This document shows positions 26,796 to 36,500 of a stretch of 64,000 nucleotides of DNA, one piece after another. The translations under genes were made by a program, and so were the position numbers. A model generated the notes under the pieces. The model was not told the origin of the DNA. It was given only the letters and a program-made list of their open reading frames with translations, and ran no database searches. Positions within the stretch are counted from its first letter, which is position 1. Each line of letters starts with the position of its first letter. This stretch comes from Haloflavibacter putidus (GTDB lineage: Bacteria > Bacteroidota > Bacteroidia > Flavobacteriales > Flavobacteriaceae), in contig NZ_VIAR01000012.1 of the NCBI RefSeq assembly GCF_006546625.1, positions 1-64,000 on the forward strand, given 5' to 3'.

Positions 26796-27350
26796 ATGAA
26801 AACCAAATTCAAAACCTTAGGAATTATTGCAATTGCAGCACTGAGTTTTACCGCGTGTAAAAACGAATCTAAAAGCGATATGCAAAAAGAAGAGGTAAAA
26901 CAAGAAAATACTGTAAAAAATGATCAGAACCAAGATCGTAGAATTGATTTTAGACACGAAAAAGAAGCCGAAGTTTTTTATACCTACCTGGATATTAAAA
27001 ATGCATTGGTAAAAACAAACGCCGAAGAAACCCAACGTATAGCAAAAGACTTTGCAGATAACCACGAAGAAAAAAGTGAATTTCATGAGCCACAAATTTA
27101 TACACTTATGGCCAAAATTGGCGAACTGGAAGATGTAGAAGAACAACGAGAGCTTTTTAATGAATTAAGTCAAAAAATTGAACCTTTTCTACAAGCGGCT
27201 CTAAAAGAAGGAGAGATTTTTAAACAATATTGCCCAATGGCTTTTAATGATGAGGGTGCGTTTTGGTTCTCTGTAAACGAAGAAATTTTTAATCCTTATT
27301 TTGGAGATAAAATGTTGCATTGCGGTTCTGTACAAGCAATTATTAAATAA
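26796..27350 (+). CDS. DUF3347 family lipoprotein (copper-linked)
   Basis: Protein of 184 residues with a lipobox (AALSFTAC, Cys21) and a charged linker to about residue 50. The remainder matches DUF3347: YTYLDIKNALVKTNAEE at the start and QYCPMAFNDEGAFW with NPYFGDKMLHCG at the end. The Cys-Pro-Met and Met/Cys motif pair looks like a Cu(I)-binding site. DUF3347 proteins are commonly found near copper efflux genes in Bacteroidota; the biochemical role is not established. It is placed first in the copper-handling group, ahead of a permease, and followed by a terminator. Confidence 0.82.
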   Translation: MKTKFKTLGIIAIAALSFTACKNESKSDMQKEEVKQENTVKNDQNQDRRIDFRHEKEAEVFYTYLDIKNALVKTNAEETQRIAKDFADNHEEKSEFHEPQIYTLMAKIGELEDVEEQRELFNELSQKIEPFLQAALKEGEIFKQYCPMAFNDEGAFWFSVNEEIFNPYFGDKMLHCGSVQAIIK

Positions 27351-27363
27351 AATCACTTTAAAA

Positions 27364-27406
27364 AATCTAAAGACTCTTGCTCCGGGTCTTTAGATTAGCT
27401 TTTTTT
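27364..27406 (+). terminator. Intrinsic terminator after the DUF3347 gene
   Basis: An 11-bp perfect stem (27364-27374 with 27386-27396) around an 11-nt loop, followed by AGC and a T7 run. It separates the lipoprotein gene from the permease operon. Confidence 0.8.
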
Positions 27407-27434
27407 ACTTCTATAAAAATTAAAAACGAGACGT

Positions 27435-28661
27435 ATGAACTCTTTTTTAACACAATGGGGAGAAGCTGCATTTACCGCAGTAGGTTTTTTCTGGATGGCG
27501 CTTTGGGCATTTATATTAGGTTACATCATTAGTAGTATGATTCAGATTTTTGTTACCGAAAAACGCATGCAAAAAACCATGGGAGAAAAAGATGGTAAAA
27601 GCGTACTGTTGGGCACTTTCTTTGGTTTTATAAGCAGTTCTTGCAGTTTTGCCGCCTTGGCTTCTGCCAAATCTTTATTTAAAAAAGGAGCAAGTTTTGT
27701 AGGTTCTATCGCTTTTTTATTGGCTTCAACCAATTTGGTAATAGAACTCGGAATTATAATCTCTATTTTCTTAGGCTGGCAATTTGTAGTAGGAGAATAT
27801 GTGGGAGGTATTTTATTAATTTTAATTTGCTGGCTATTAATCCGACTTATAAATCCTAAGAAATTAATACAACAAGCTCGCGAAAATCTCGAACAAGAAG
27901 AGGACGAGACAATAGATAATTCTACCAACTGGAAAAAGCAAATTAAAAAAGAAAGCAGCTGGGCAAAAGTTGCAAAAAAATATAAAATGGAATGGCAAAT
28001 GGTTTGGAAAGACGTAACGGTAGGCTTTACAATAGCCGGTATAGTTGCGGCTTTTATTCCAGATTCTTTTTTTCAAACCTTATTTATAAACAGTGGTTCG
28101 GGTAATACCGATTTTTCTTTTTTCGAAATTTTAGAACATATTATAGTTGGTCCCGTGGTGGCATTTATAACCTTTATTGGTTCTATGGGCAATATTCCAC
28201 TCGCGGCTTTATTATTTGGTAAAGGCGTAAGTTTTGCCGGGGTAATTGCTTTTATTTTTAGCGATTTGGTAGTATTTCCGGTTTTGCGCATCAACGCCAA
28301 ATATTACGGCTGGAAAATGTCTTTGTTTATATTATTTTTACTCTTTACGGCCCTAATAGGAAGCTCCTTAATTTTACATTATGGTTTTGATGCCTTAAAT
28401 CTAATTCCAGATCCCTCGCAAACCAACGTAAAAAATCAGGAGTTTTTTAAATTAGATTACACCTTCTTTTTAAACATTGGTTTTTTACTGCTTTCCTCCT
28501 ATTTGGTTTACTTAGGTTTTTTTAGAAAAAAAGATGTAGATTTTAAAATGAGCGAGATGGCGCCAAAAAGTAAATTATTAGAAAGCATCTTAAAATATGC
28601 AGCTTTTATTTGCTATATATGGTTAGCAGGTGGTCTTGTGGTTAAATTTTTTGTACTTTAA
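27435..28661 (+). CDS. PF03773 (DUF318/ArsP-like) permease
   Basis: Inner-membrane protein of 408 residues with about 8-10 hydrophobic segments in two homologous halves, split by a charged loop (about 130-190). The first half has GFISSSCSFAALASAKSLF, the second FIGSMGNIPLAALLFGKG, matching the two signature regions of this permease family. ArsP in the family exports trivalent organoarsenicals; other members are uncharacterised. Here it is followed after only 11 bp by an HMA-AraC regulator and then a Cu-ATPase, which suggests a metal substrate, but this is inference. Confidence 0.8.
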   Translation: MNSFLTQWGEAAFTAVGFFWMALWAFILGYIISSMIQIFVTEKRMQKTMGEKDGKSVLLGTFFGFISSSCSFAALASAKSLFKKGASFVGSIAFLLASTNLVIELGIIISIFLGWQFVVGEYVGGILLILICWLLIRLINPKKLIQQARENLEQEEDETIDNSTNWKKQIKKESSWAKVAKKYKMEWQMVWKDVTVGFTIAGIVAAFIPDSFFQTLFINSGSGNTDFSFFEILEHIIVGPVVAFITFIGSMGNIPLAALLFGKGVSFAGVIAFIFSDLVVFPVLRINAKYYGWKMSLFILFLLFTALIGSSLILHYGFDALNLIPDPSQTNVKNQEFFKLDYTFFLNIGFLLLSSYLVYLGFFRKKDVDFKMSEMAPKSKLLESILKYAAFICYIWLAGGLVVKFFVL

Positions 28662-28672
28662 GCCAAACAGCT

Positions 28673-29233
28673 ATGCAACAAGAATTTTACATAAAAAATA
28701 TGGTTTGTGACCGGTGTAAAATCGCGGTAGAAAGTATTTTGAAAAACCTAAATGCAAAACCCTTAAAAACAGAATTAGGCAAAGTTACAACAGAAATTTC
28801 AGAAGATTTTTCTATAAATACTTTACGGAAAAACCTAAACGAAGGCGGCTTTGAGCTTTTAGAAAACAACAGTTTACAACTTTCAGAAAAAGTAAAAGCA
28901 AACCTTATCAATTTACTGGAAGAAGAAAAAAATACAAAAAATATCAGTTCTTTTCTTTCACAAAAAATGAGTAAAGATTATGCGTTTATAAGCAAAACCT
29001 TTAGAAAAACAGAAGGGCAAACCGTAGAACAATTTTTTATTCGGTTAAAAATAGAAAAAGCAAAAGAACTTATACAAATGAACCAGCTATCTTTTTCAGA
29101 AATAGCTTATCAACTTGGGTATAACTCCATTAGCCACTTATCCAGCCAGTTTAAATCGGTAACCAAAACCACGATGAGCGAGTATAAAAACAACAAAAAC
29201 TGGAACAGAAAACCTTTAGATAAAATTCTGTAA
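28673..29233 (+). CDS. AraC family regulator with N-terminal metal-binding (HMA-like) domain
   Basis: Protein of 186 residues combining two unlike parts. Residues about 1-70 look like an HMA/copper-chaperone fold, with MVCDRCK supplying the CxxC metal pair. Residues about 95-180 form an AraC-type double helix-turn-helix (SFSEIAYQLGYNSISHLSSQ). The fusion suggests that Cu(I) or a similar ion bound at Cys12/Cys15 controls DNA binding. It lies in the same operon as the PF03773 permease and just before the CopA-type ATPase, the obvious regulatory targets. Similar fusions occur in other Bacteroidota as far as I recall, but I know of no characterised one. Confidence 0.8.
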   Translation: MQQEFYIKNMVCDRCKIAVESILKNLNAKPLKTELGKVTTEISEDFSINTLRKNLNEGGFELLENNSLQLSEKVKANLINLLEEEKNTKNISSFLSQKMSKDYAFISKTFRKTEGQTVEQFFIRLKIEKAKELIQMNQLSFSEIAYQLGYNSISHLSSQFKSVTKTTMSEYKNNKNWNRKPLDKIL

Positions 29234-29302
29234 ACCTTTTCTGTAATTATGAAAAGTTTTCTCGATAATAGCAGTTAACTTGCCTTAAAATACAGAAAAA
29301 AG

Positions 29303-32023
29303 ATGATTTATATATATACAGTAAGCGGAATGACTTGCCAAGGTTGCCGCGCGCACGTAGAAGAAATTTTACAACAAGTTAAAGAAGTAAAAAACGCTCA
29401 AGTAAATTTAGAGAAACAAGAAGCCACCATAGAGATCAAGCAAGAAGAAAAACCGGAAGATTTATTGCAATCTTTACAAAATGCGCTAGAAAAAGATGGC
29501 AGCGGTTATGAAATTTCGCTTCCGCGGAAGCAAGGGGAAGCACAAGAAAAAACCTATTCTGTACACGGAATGACTTGCCAGGGTTGTCGCGCGCACGTAG
29601 AAGAAACGCTACAAAATATAGAAGGCGTAGAAAATGCAAGTGTAAACTTAGAAGACAAAAAAGCAAAAATTACCACTAGCAAACCCGTAACTTTAAAACA
29701 ATTACAAAAAGCATTTAAAAAAGATGCTGATAGTTATCAAATAACTAAGCTTGGCGAAAAAGCACCAGAAAAGAAAAAACCAAAAAGTACGGGCACAGGC
29801 GTTTACTATTGCCCAATGCATTGCGAAGGCGATAAAACCTACGACCAACCGGGAGATTGCCCCGTTTGCGGAATGGATTTGGTAGAAGAAACACCAACAA
29901 GACAACAAACAATTTATACCTGTCCAATGCACCCCGAAATAGAAGCAGACGAACCGGGAAGTTGCCCAAAATGCGGAATGGATTTGGTACCAAAAGAACC
30001 CGACCTTTCTAGCGAAGAAAAGAATTTTATTGCGCTTAAAAAGAAATTATGGATTTCTATTGCCTTTAGTTTTCCTATTTTCTTGATTTCTATGTCAGAA
30101 ATGCTCCCCAACAATCCGCTTTACAATTGGCTGGATTTAAAGTATTGGAACTGGATTCAATTTTTCTTATCCATACCAGTTGTATTTTACGCCTGTTGGA
30201 TGTTTTTTGAACGCGCCTACAAATCTATAAAAACCTGGAACCTCAATATGTTTACGCTTATAGGCATTGGCGCAGGCGTAGCGTGGATTTTTAGTGTGGT
30301 GGGTTTGTTGTTTCCAGATATTTTTCCGCCGCAATTCCAATCAGAAAGCGGGGTTGTTCACGTTTATTTTGAAGCTGCTTCGGTAATACTTACTTTGGTT
30401 TTAATGGGACAGGTTATGGAAGCTCGCGCGCATAGCAAAACCAATTCTGCAGTAAAAGAATTAATAAAACTTGCTCCCAACGAAGCCACCAAAATAGAAA
30501 ATGGCGAAGAAGTAAAAATAAGTATTGATAAAATTGAAGAAGGCGATTTACTTCGAGTAAAACCCGGGGAAAAAATTCCCGTAGACGGAAAAATAACGGA
30601 GGGAAAAACCAGTATAGACGAGTCTATGATTACCGGAGAGCCAATTCCGGCAGAAAAACAAGAAGGCGATAAAGTTAGCTCGGGTACCATAAACGGGCAA
30701 CAAACTTTTGTAATGAAAGCAGAAAAAATAGGTAGCGAAACCTTACTGTCGCAAATTATAGAAATGGTAAACCAAGCCAGCCGTAGTCAAGCCCCAATAC
30801 AACGTTTGGCAGATAAGATTGCCAGTTATTTTGTACCAATTGTGGTAATAATTTCTATCCTAACATTTATTGTTTGGGCTTTGGTTGGCCCAAATCCCGC
30901 CTTGGTTTACGCCTTTGTAAATGCAGTAGCAGTGCTAATTATTGCGTGCCCGTGTGCTTTAGGTTTAGCAACGCCTATGTCTGTAATGGTTGGCGTTGGT
31001 AAAGGCGCGCAAAACGGGGTTTTAATTAAAAATGCCGCAGCTTTAGAGGGTTTTGTAGATATAGACACGCTAATTGTAGATAAAACCGGCACAATAACAC
31101 AAGGCAAACCCGCAGTAGAAAAAATTGGTGTTGCCAATAACTTTACGGAAGAAGAAATTCTTGAAAAAATTATAGCCTTAAACCAATATAGCGAACATCC
31201 TTTAGCGCAAGCCAGTTTAAATTATGCCAAAGAAAAAGAAATAAAAGCCGGCAAAGCAAACAACTTTAACAGCATTACCGGTAAAGGCGTAAGCGGAGAA
31301 ATAGAAGATAAAAAATTCTTTTTGGGAAACAAACGTCTTTTAGAAGACAATAAAATAAGCATCTCAAAAGCTCTACAAGAAAATGTAGAAAGAGAGCAAG
31401 CCAAAGGCAAAACGGTTTCTTACATAGCCACTCAAGAAAACGCTATCGGCTTTATGGTAATTAGCGACCCAATTAAAAAAACCAGTAAAAAAGCAGTAAA
31501 AGCGCTTCAAGAAAAAGGAATTGAAGTAATAATGCTTACCGGAGATAACAAAGAAACCGCTCAAGCTGTAGCCAAAGAAATTGGTTTAAGCAGTTTTAAA
31601 GCAGGAATGTTACCAGAAGATAAACAAAAAGAAGTAAAAAAACTGCAAGAAAAAGGCAAGAAAGTAGCTATGGCCGGAGATGGTATTAACGATGCTCCCG
31701 CCCTAGCCCAAAGCGATATTGGCATTGCAATGGGAACCGGAACAGATGTTGCTATAGAAAGTGCAAAAATAACTTTGGTAAAAGGAGATTTGCACGGTAT
31801 TGTAAAAGCAAGAAGATTGAGCGAGAAAGTAATGAAAAACATCAAAGAAAATTTGTTTTTTGCCTTGGTATATAACAGTCTTGGCGTGCCGGTTGCTGCC
31901 GGAATTCTGTTTCCCTTTTTCGGGATTTTACTTTCGCCTATGATTGCCGCCTTGGCTATGAGTTTTAGTTCTGTTTCTGTAATTGCAAATGCGTTACGTT
32001 TACGAAATGCCAAAATAAGTTAA
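29303..32023 (+). CDS. Copper-translocating P1B-type ATPase (CopA-like) with tandem HMA and heavy-metal-binding domains
   Basis: Cu(I) exporter of 906 residues. Two HMA domains (about 1-72 and 81-152) both carry [13 protein letters not shown]; the two are nearly identical at DNA level with a 240-bp period, indicating a recent internal duplication. Two heavy-metal-binding zinc-ribbon-like motifs follow ([15 protein letters not shown] and [15 protein letters not shown], about 168-228). Then come TM helices, TGEP, CPC ([12 protein letters not shown]), DKTGTIT near residue 594, HP (SEHPLAQA) and [13 protein letters not shown] marks P1B-1 Cu+/Ag+ pumps. The gene follows the HMA-AraC regulator by 69 bp. 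Confidence 0.92.
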   Translation: MIYIYTVSGMTCQGCRAHVEEILQQVKEVKNAQVNLEKQEATIEIKQEEKPEDLLQSLQNALEKDGSGYEISLPRKQGEAQEKTYSVHGMTCQGCRAHVEETLQNIEGVENASVNLEDKKAKITTSKPVTLKQLQKAFKKDADSYQITKLGEKAPEKKKPKSTGTGVYYCPMHCEGDKTYDQPGDCPVCGMDLVEETPTRQQTIYTCPMHPEIEADEPGSCPKCGMDLVPKEPDLSSEEKNFIALKKKLWISIAFSFPIFLISMSEMLPNNPLYNWLDLKYWNWIQFFLSIPVVFYACWMFFERAYKSIKTWNLNMFTLIGIGAGVAWIFSVVGLLFPDIFPPQFQSESGVVHVYFEAASVILTLVLMGQVMEARAHSKTNSAVKELIKLAPNEATKIENGEEVKISIDKIEEGDLLRVKPGEKIPVDGKITEGKTSIDESMITGEPIPAEKQEGDKVSSGTINGQQTFVMKAEKIGSETLLSQIIEMVNQASRSQAPIQRLADKIASYFVPIVVIISILTFIVWALVGPNPALVYAFVNAVAVLIIACPCALGLATPMSVMVGVGKGAQNGVLIKNAAALEGFVDIDTLIVDKTGTITQGKPAVEKIGVANNFTEEEILEKIIALNQYSEHPLAQASLNYAKEKEIKAGKANNFNSITGKGVSGEIEDKKFFLGNKRLLEDNKISISKALQENVEREQAKGKTVSYIATQENAIGFMVISDPIKKTSKKAVKALQEKGIEVIMLTGDNKETAQAVAKEIGLSSFKAGMLPEDKQKEVKKLQEKGKKVAMAGDGINDAPALAQSDIGIAMGTGTDVAIESAKITLVKGDLHGIVKARRLSEKVMKNIKENLFFALVYNSLGVPVAAGILFPFFGILLSPMIAALAMSFSSVSVIANALRLRNAKIS

Positions 32024-32144
32024 GTAAATAAAAAGTATATGCTAAATGCTTTCGCTCTACGGCGGAATTTTTTCCGATAAGGAAAACAAAACATATAGCT
32101 AAAATAACCTGTAAACAGATTTAAAAACCTCTTTACTAAAGTTT

Positions 32145-32232
32145 GATTGCTATTTGGCAAACATCTTTTTACTGAAATAATTGCAGTTGAAAAGTAATCT
32201 GTATCAAATGGGTACAATGCCAAATAGCAATC
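32145..32232. repeat. 15-bp perfect inverted repeat with 58-bp spacer in intergenic DNA
   Basis: GATTGCTATTTGGCA at 32145-32159 is exactly complementary to 32218-32232. The spacer has no ORF of note. The repeat lies in the 328-bp gap (32024-32351) between the Cu-ATPase and HD-domain genes; apart from it and a small hairpin at 32070-32086 nothing else is seen in the gap. It could be a MITE-like element, the ends of a lost insertion, or a structured RNA. No target-site duplication could be recognised. Confidence 0.6.
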
Positions 32233-32351
32233 TTATATTATGCGTTTTAAATTAAAACTTGCCATTTTATAATAAATTAGTTACATTCAAGTTATTCTTA
32301 AAAATTTTTGCTTATTGAATACGATTACTTCGACTGTTTCAAAACTGATTT

Positions 32352-32963
32352 ATGAACTCTATTATAGCACAGGCTAAAACGCATTGTTTACAACTTTTAA
32401 AAGAAAGTAGGTGCAAACATTTAGCGTTTCATAATACCCAACATACTATAGATGTTTTTTCGGGAGCAAAAAAAATTGGGCAATACGAAGGTTTGACTTC
32501 AAAAGAACTAGAAATTGTACAATTAGCTGCTTTATTTCACGATACAGGAAATGTAGATTGTTTTCAAGGGCACGAAAATGTTAGCGCACAAAAAGCTTTT
32601 GACTATTTGTCTGAAAAAGGTTTAGGGCAAGAACGGGTACAAGAAATTGTAGCTTGTATTCTAGCTACAAAAATGCCCCAGAACCCACAAAATAAATTGC
32701 AAAAAGTTTTGTGCGATGCAGATTTAGCACATTTAGGCGCTAAAGATTTCCTACAAAAAAATAAACAATTACGAAAAGAATGGAGCAACCAGTTAAACCT
32801 TTCCTTTTCTACAATAGAATGGTTAGAGCTTAATTGTAATTTTTTAAAAACACATCGTTATTTTACTTCCTACGGAAAGAAAATTTTAGAGCCACAAAAG
32901 AAAAGAAACTTTGTAAAAATCAAACAACAAATGCTCAATCCAACCAAAGAATTTCCGGTTTAA
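32352..32963 (+). CDS. HD-domain metal-dependent phosphohydrolase-like protein
   Basis: Protein of 203 residues with the HD signature: His28-region FHNTQHTI, the His-Asp pair in LAALFHDTGNV, and a later DADLAHLG Asp, together making the metal site of HD hydrolases. The C-terminal third is Lys-rich and unfamiliar. Such enzymes hydrolyse nucleotides or phosphodiesters; no substrate can be inferred here. It is a separate transcription unit ending at a hairpin terminator, lying within the metal-resistance region without an evident link to it. Confidence 0.75.
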   Translation: MNSIIAQAKTHCLQLLKESRCKHLAFHNTQHTIDVFSGAKKIGQYEGLTSKELEIVQLAALFHDTGNVDCFQGHENVSAQKAFDYLSEKGLGQERVQEIVACILATKMPQNPQNKLQKVLCDADLAHLGAKDFLQKNKQLRKEWSNQLNLSFSTIEWLELNCNFLKTHRYFTSYGKKILEPQKKRNFVKIKQQMLNPTKEFPV

Positions 32964-32994
32964 AGCAATTATATTTTACTGCATTACGGCAACC

Positions 32995-33022
32995 TTTACT
33001 TCTTCCGTAAAGTAAAATTTTT
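32995..33022 (+). terminator. Probable terminator after the HD-domain gene
   Basis: A 7-bp stem TTTACTT (32995-33001) with 33010-33016 and an 8-nt loop, then ATTTTT. The loop and right arm contain a copy of the recurrent word TTCCGTAAAG (33003-33012). Confidence 0.5.
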
Positions 33023-33143
33023 GATTTTTCTTGATACAGAAGAAAATGAGCAAAAAGTTTAAAATTTCACATCAAATTCTATTTTAAAAGGTTTTATAGT
33101 TCAATTATCTTAGCTTGAAGCGATTAAATTTTATAAAAAATCT

Positions 33144-33151
33144 TATCTTTG
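33144..33151 (+). promoter_or_regulatory. Putative -7 box of the CzcA efflux operon
   Basis: TATCTTTG fits TAnnTTTG exactly, 6 bp before the first ATG of the DUF6660-like gene. The nearest TTG upstream is 26 bp away, longer than usual. If this box is used, the transcript starts very close to the ATG at 33158 or translation begins at the next ATG (33167). Confidence 0.45.
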
Positions 33152-33157
33152 AAGCTT

Positions 33158-33478
33158 ATGAAATTTATGGTGTTTATTTTATCGGTGTATTTGATGGGAT
33201 TAAATTTTATCCCGTGCGACGATCTTGCGCCTACTGCTCAACACCAAGAAATAAGCATAGCAGAACATACAGACTCTCACCAGCATTCTCAAAACCATGA
33301 GCAACAGGATTTATGCTCGCCTTTTTGCCAGTGTCATTGTTGCCATATTCATATTTTAGATTTCAATTTTTCTGAAGTAGTTATTTTTCACCCCAATATT
33401 CCTATTCTAGACATTGGTTATGCCAACCGTTATGGTTTAGAAATACAGCATTCTCTCTTACAACCTCCGCAAGTTTAA
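33158..33478 (+). CDS. DUF6660-like small exported His/Cys-rich protein
   Basis: Protein of 106 residues with a hydrophobic N terminus (MKFMVFILSVYLMGLNFIPC) and a central His/Cys-rich section: AEHTDSHQHSQNHEQQD then CSPFCQCHCCHIHI. The design suits periplasmic or membrane-attached metal binding. Small proteins of this type precede CusA/CzcA genes in many Flavobacteriia; DUF6660 is my best family match. I start at ATG 33158 rather than the TTG nine bases earlier, which lies inside the -7 box. It is 77 bp upstream of the CzcA fusion gene and probably in the same operon. Confidence 0.7.
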   Translation: MKFMVFILSVYLMGLNFIPCDDLAPTAQHQEISIAEHTDSHQHSQNHEQQDLCSPFCQCHCCHIHILDFNFSEVVIFHPNIPILDIGYANRYGLEIQHSLLQPPQV

Positions 33479-33555
33479 AATACTATAAGCAAACAATTTG
33501 TTGCTTAAAATAAGTTTCAAACACAAATTCTTATTATTATTTTAAACATTTTTAT

Positions 33556-36500
33556 ATGATTAATCGCATTATAGATTTTTCTATCCGCAATAAGTTCTTA
33601 ATAGGTTTATTTATGGTTGGCTGGATAGGAATGGGCATTTGGAGTATGCAAAAAGTACCCATAGATGCCACACCAGATATTACCAATAACCAGGTACAAG
33701 TAATTACGCAAGCGCCCAATTTAAGCACAGAAGACATAGAGCAATTTGTCACCTATCCCGTAGAAGTGGCAATGAGTAATTTACCAGATGTAAAAGAAAT
33801 ACGCTCTGTTTCTAGGTTTGGCCTATCTGTAGTTACCATAGTTTTTAAAGATGAAGCAGGAACCTATTTACCCAGACAATTGGTTTCGGAAAAGTTAACC
33901 AAGGTTCGCGAAGAGATTCCCGAAGGTTTTGGGAGTCCTATGATGGGACCTATTTCTACCGGTTTAGGAGAAATTTACCAATATACCTTAGAAGTAGAAG
34001 AAGAATATCAAGACAAATATACTATTACCGAGTTGCGCAGTATGCAAGACTGGATAATACGCAGACAAATGTCTTTGGTGCCCGGCGTAGTTGAGGTTAA
34101 CGCTTTTGGCGGAAAAATAAAACAGTACGAGGTAGCAATAAATCCGTCGCAATTAAAAGCTATGAACATTACGACTGCGGAAGTTTTGCGTACTTTAAAA
34201 GAAAACAACCAAAATACCGGTGGTGCCTACATAGAAAAAAATCACCAAGCCAATTTTATTCGAGGGGAAGGTTTGGCCAGCAATCCTACAGATATCGAAA
34301 AAATGCTTATAAAAACACGCAACGGTATTCCGGTAACCATTAAAGACGTAGCAGAAGTAAAAATTGGCCACGCCGTGAGGTATGGCGCGCTTACCAAAGA
34401 TGGAAAAGGAGAAACCGTCGGCGGAATGATTTTGATGCTAAAAGGCGCCAACTCCAACGAAGTTATAGAACGTGTAAAGAAAAGAATGGAGCAAATTCAA
34501 AAATCTTTACCAGATGGCGTTTATGTAGAACCATTTTTAGACCGTAGCGATTTGATTGCAAATACTACAAGCACGGTTAAAAATAATTTATTAGAAGGCG
34601 GTTTAATAGTAATATTCGTGTTGGTTTTACTTTTAGGAAATTGGCGCGGCGGTTTAATTGTTGCATCTACCATTCCGCTTGCTTTGTTATTTGCTTTTAT
34701 TTTAATGAATGTTTTTGATGTTTGGGCCAACTTGATGAGTTTGGGAGCAATAGACTTTGGTATAATTGTAGACGGCGCGGTTATTATTGTAGAAAGTACC
34801 GTTTTTTACCTTTTTGCATATACACAAAAAAATAAAAGACCAAATAGAGAAAAGCGGAATGAGATAACGGCAAAGTCTTCTAAAAAAATGATGAATGCTG
34901 CTTTTTTCGGACAGTTAATCATTGTGTTGGTTTTTATACCAATCTTAGCTTTAGAAGGCATAGAAGGCAAAATGTTTCAGCCAATGGCGCTAACTTTTAT
35001 TTTTGCTATGCTTGGGGCAATGATACTTTGTCTTACCTATGTGCCAATGATGTCTGCTTTATTAATTACTGTAAAAAGTGGTAAATCTAAAAAAACAAAT
35101 TGGGGAGACCGTTTTGTAAAATGGGTAGAAAAAAATTATGCTAAAGCTCTTACCAAAAGTTTAAAACACGGGAAAGCAATTTTGGCAAGTGCGGTTGTAA
35201 TTTTTGGGTTGGCAGTGTTTACGTTTATGCAATTAGGTGGTGAATTTATTCCGCAATTAGACGAAGGCGATATCGCTTTTCATATCATGCCAAAATCCGG
35301 TAGTTCTTTAAGCGAAACCATTGCTACCACCACAAAAGCAGAACAAATAATCTTAAGTAAATATCCGGAAGTTAAATCGGTAATAAGTAGAATTGGAGTG
35401 GCAGAAGTACCCACAGACCCCATGCCAATGGATATCGCAGACACCTTTATAATCTATAAAGATAACTTTGAATGGACTTCCGCAAAGAACAAAGTAGATT
35501 TTCTGGAAAAAGTAAAAAAAGATTTAAGTGTGCTTCCCGGTGTTTCTTATGAATTTACGCAACCTATTGAAATGCGTTTTAACGAATTACTTACCGGTGT
35601 GCGCGAAGATGTAGCCATAAAACTCTTTGGTGACGATTTAGAACTTCTTGCTGCAAAAGCAGAAGAAATGGGAAAAATAATTTCGACAGTAGATGGTGTT
35701 GGAGATCTTAAGGTAGAAGCCACTGCAGGTTTACCGCAAATAAGCATAGAGTATAACCGTAATAAACTAGCGCAATATGGGTTGCAAATAAGCAAATTAA
35801 ACCAGCTTGTACAAACCGCTTTTGCAGGCTCTAAAGCAGGAGTTATCTTTGAAGGTGAACGCAAGTTTGATTTGGTAGTAAGGTTACAAGAAAACCAGCG
35901 AAAAGATATCAAAAACGTAGAAAACCTATTTGTAAACTTGCCCAACGGCAATCAAATACCTTTACGCGAAGTTGCTAATATTCATTATGAACCCGGACCA
36001 ATGCAAATAAGTCGGGATAACACCAACAGACGCACGTATGTGGGTATAAATATTAGAAATCGCGATGTAGAATCTGTAGTGAAAGACATTCAGCAAAAAT
36101 TAGATGCAGAATTAGATTTACCACCGGGATATTATATAAGATACGGTGGTGCTTTTGAAAATTTGGAACGCGCAAGTAACAGGTTACAAACCGTTGTTCC
36201 TATTGCGTTAGTTTTAATTTTTATTTTAATTTATTTGGCATTACGCTCGTTTACACAAACCTTAATGATTTATTTAGCAATTCCTATGGCTACCATTGGT
36301 GGCGTATTTTCGTTGTATTTGCGCGATATGCCTTTTAGTATTTCTGCCGGAGTTGGCTTTATAGTTTTATTTGGCGTTGCCGTATTAAACGGCTTAGTGC
36401 TTATAAGTGGTTTAAACGAGTTAAAACAAGAAAAGCAAATGAGTTTAAAAAATCGTATTCTTCAAGGTACCAAAAGACGAGTACGGCCAATAATGCTTAC

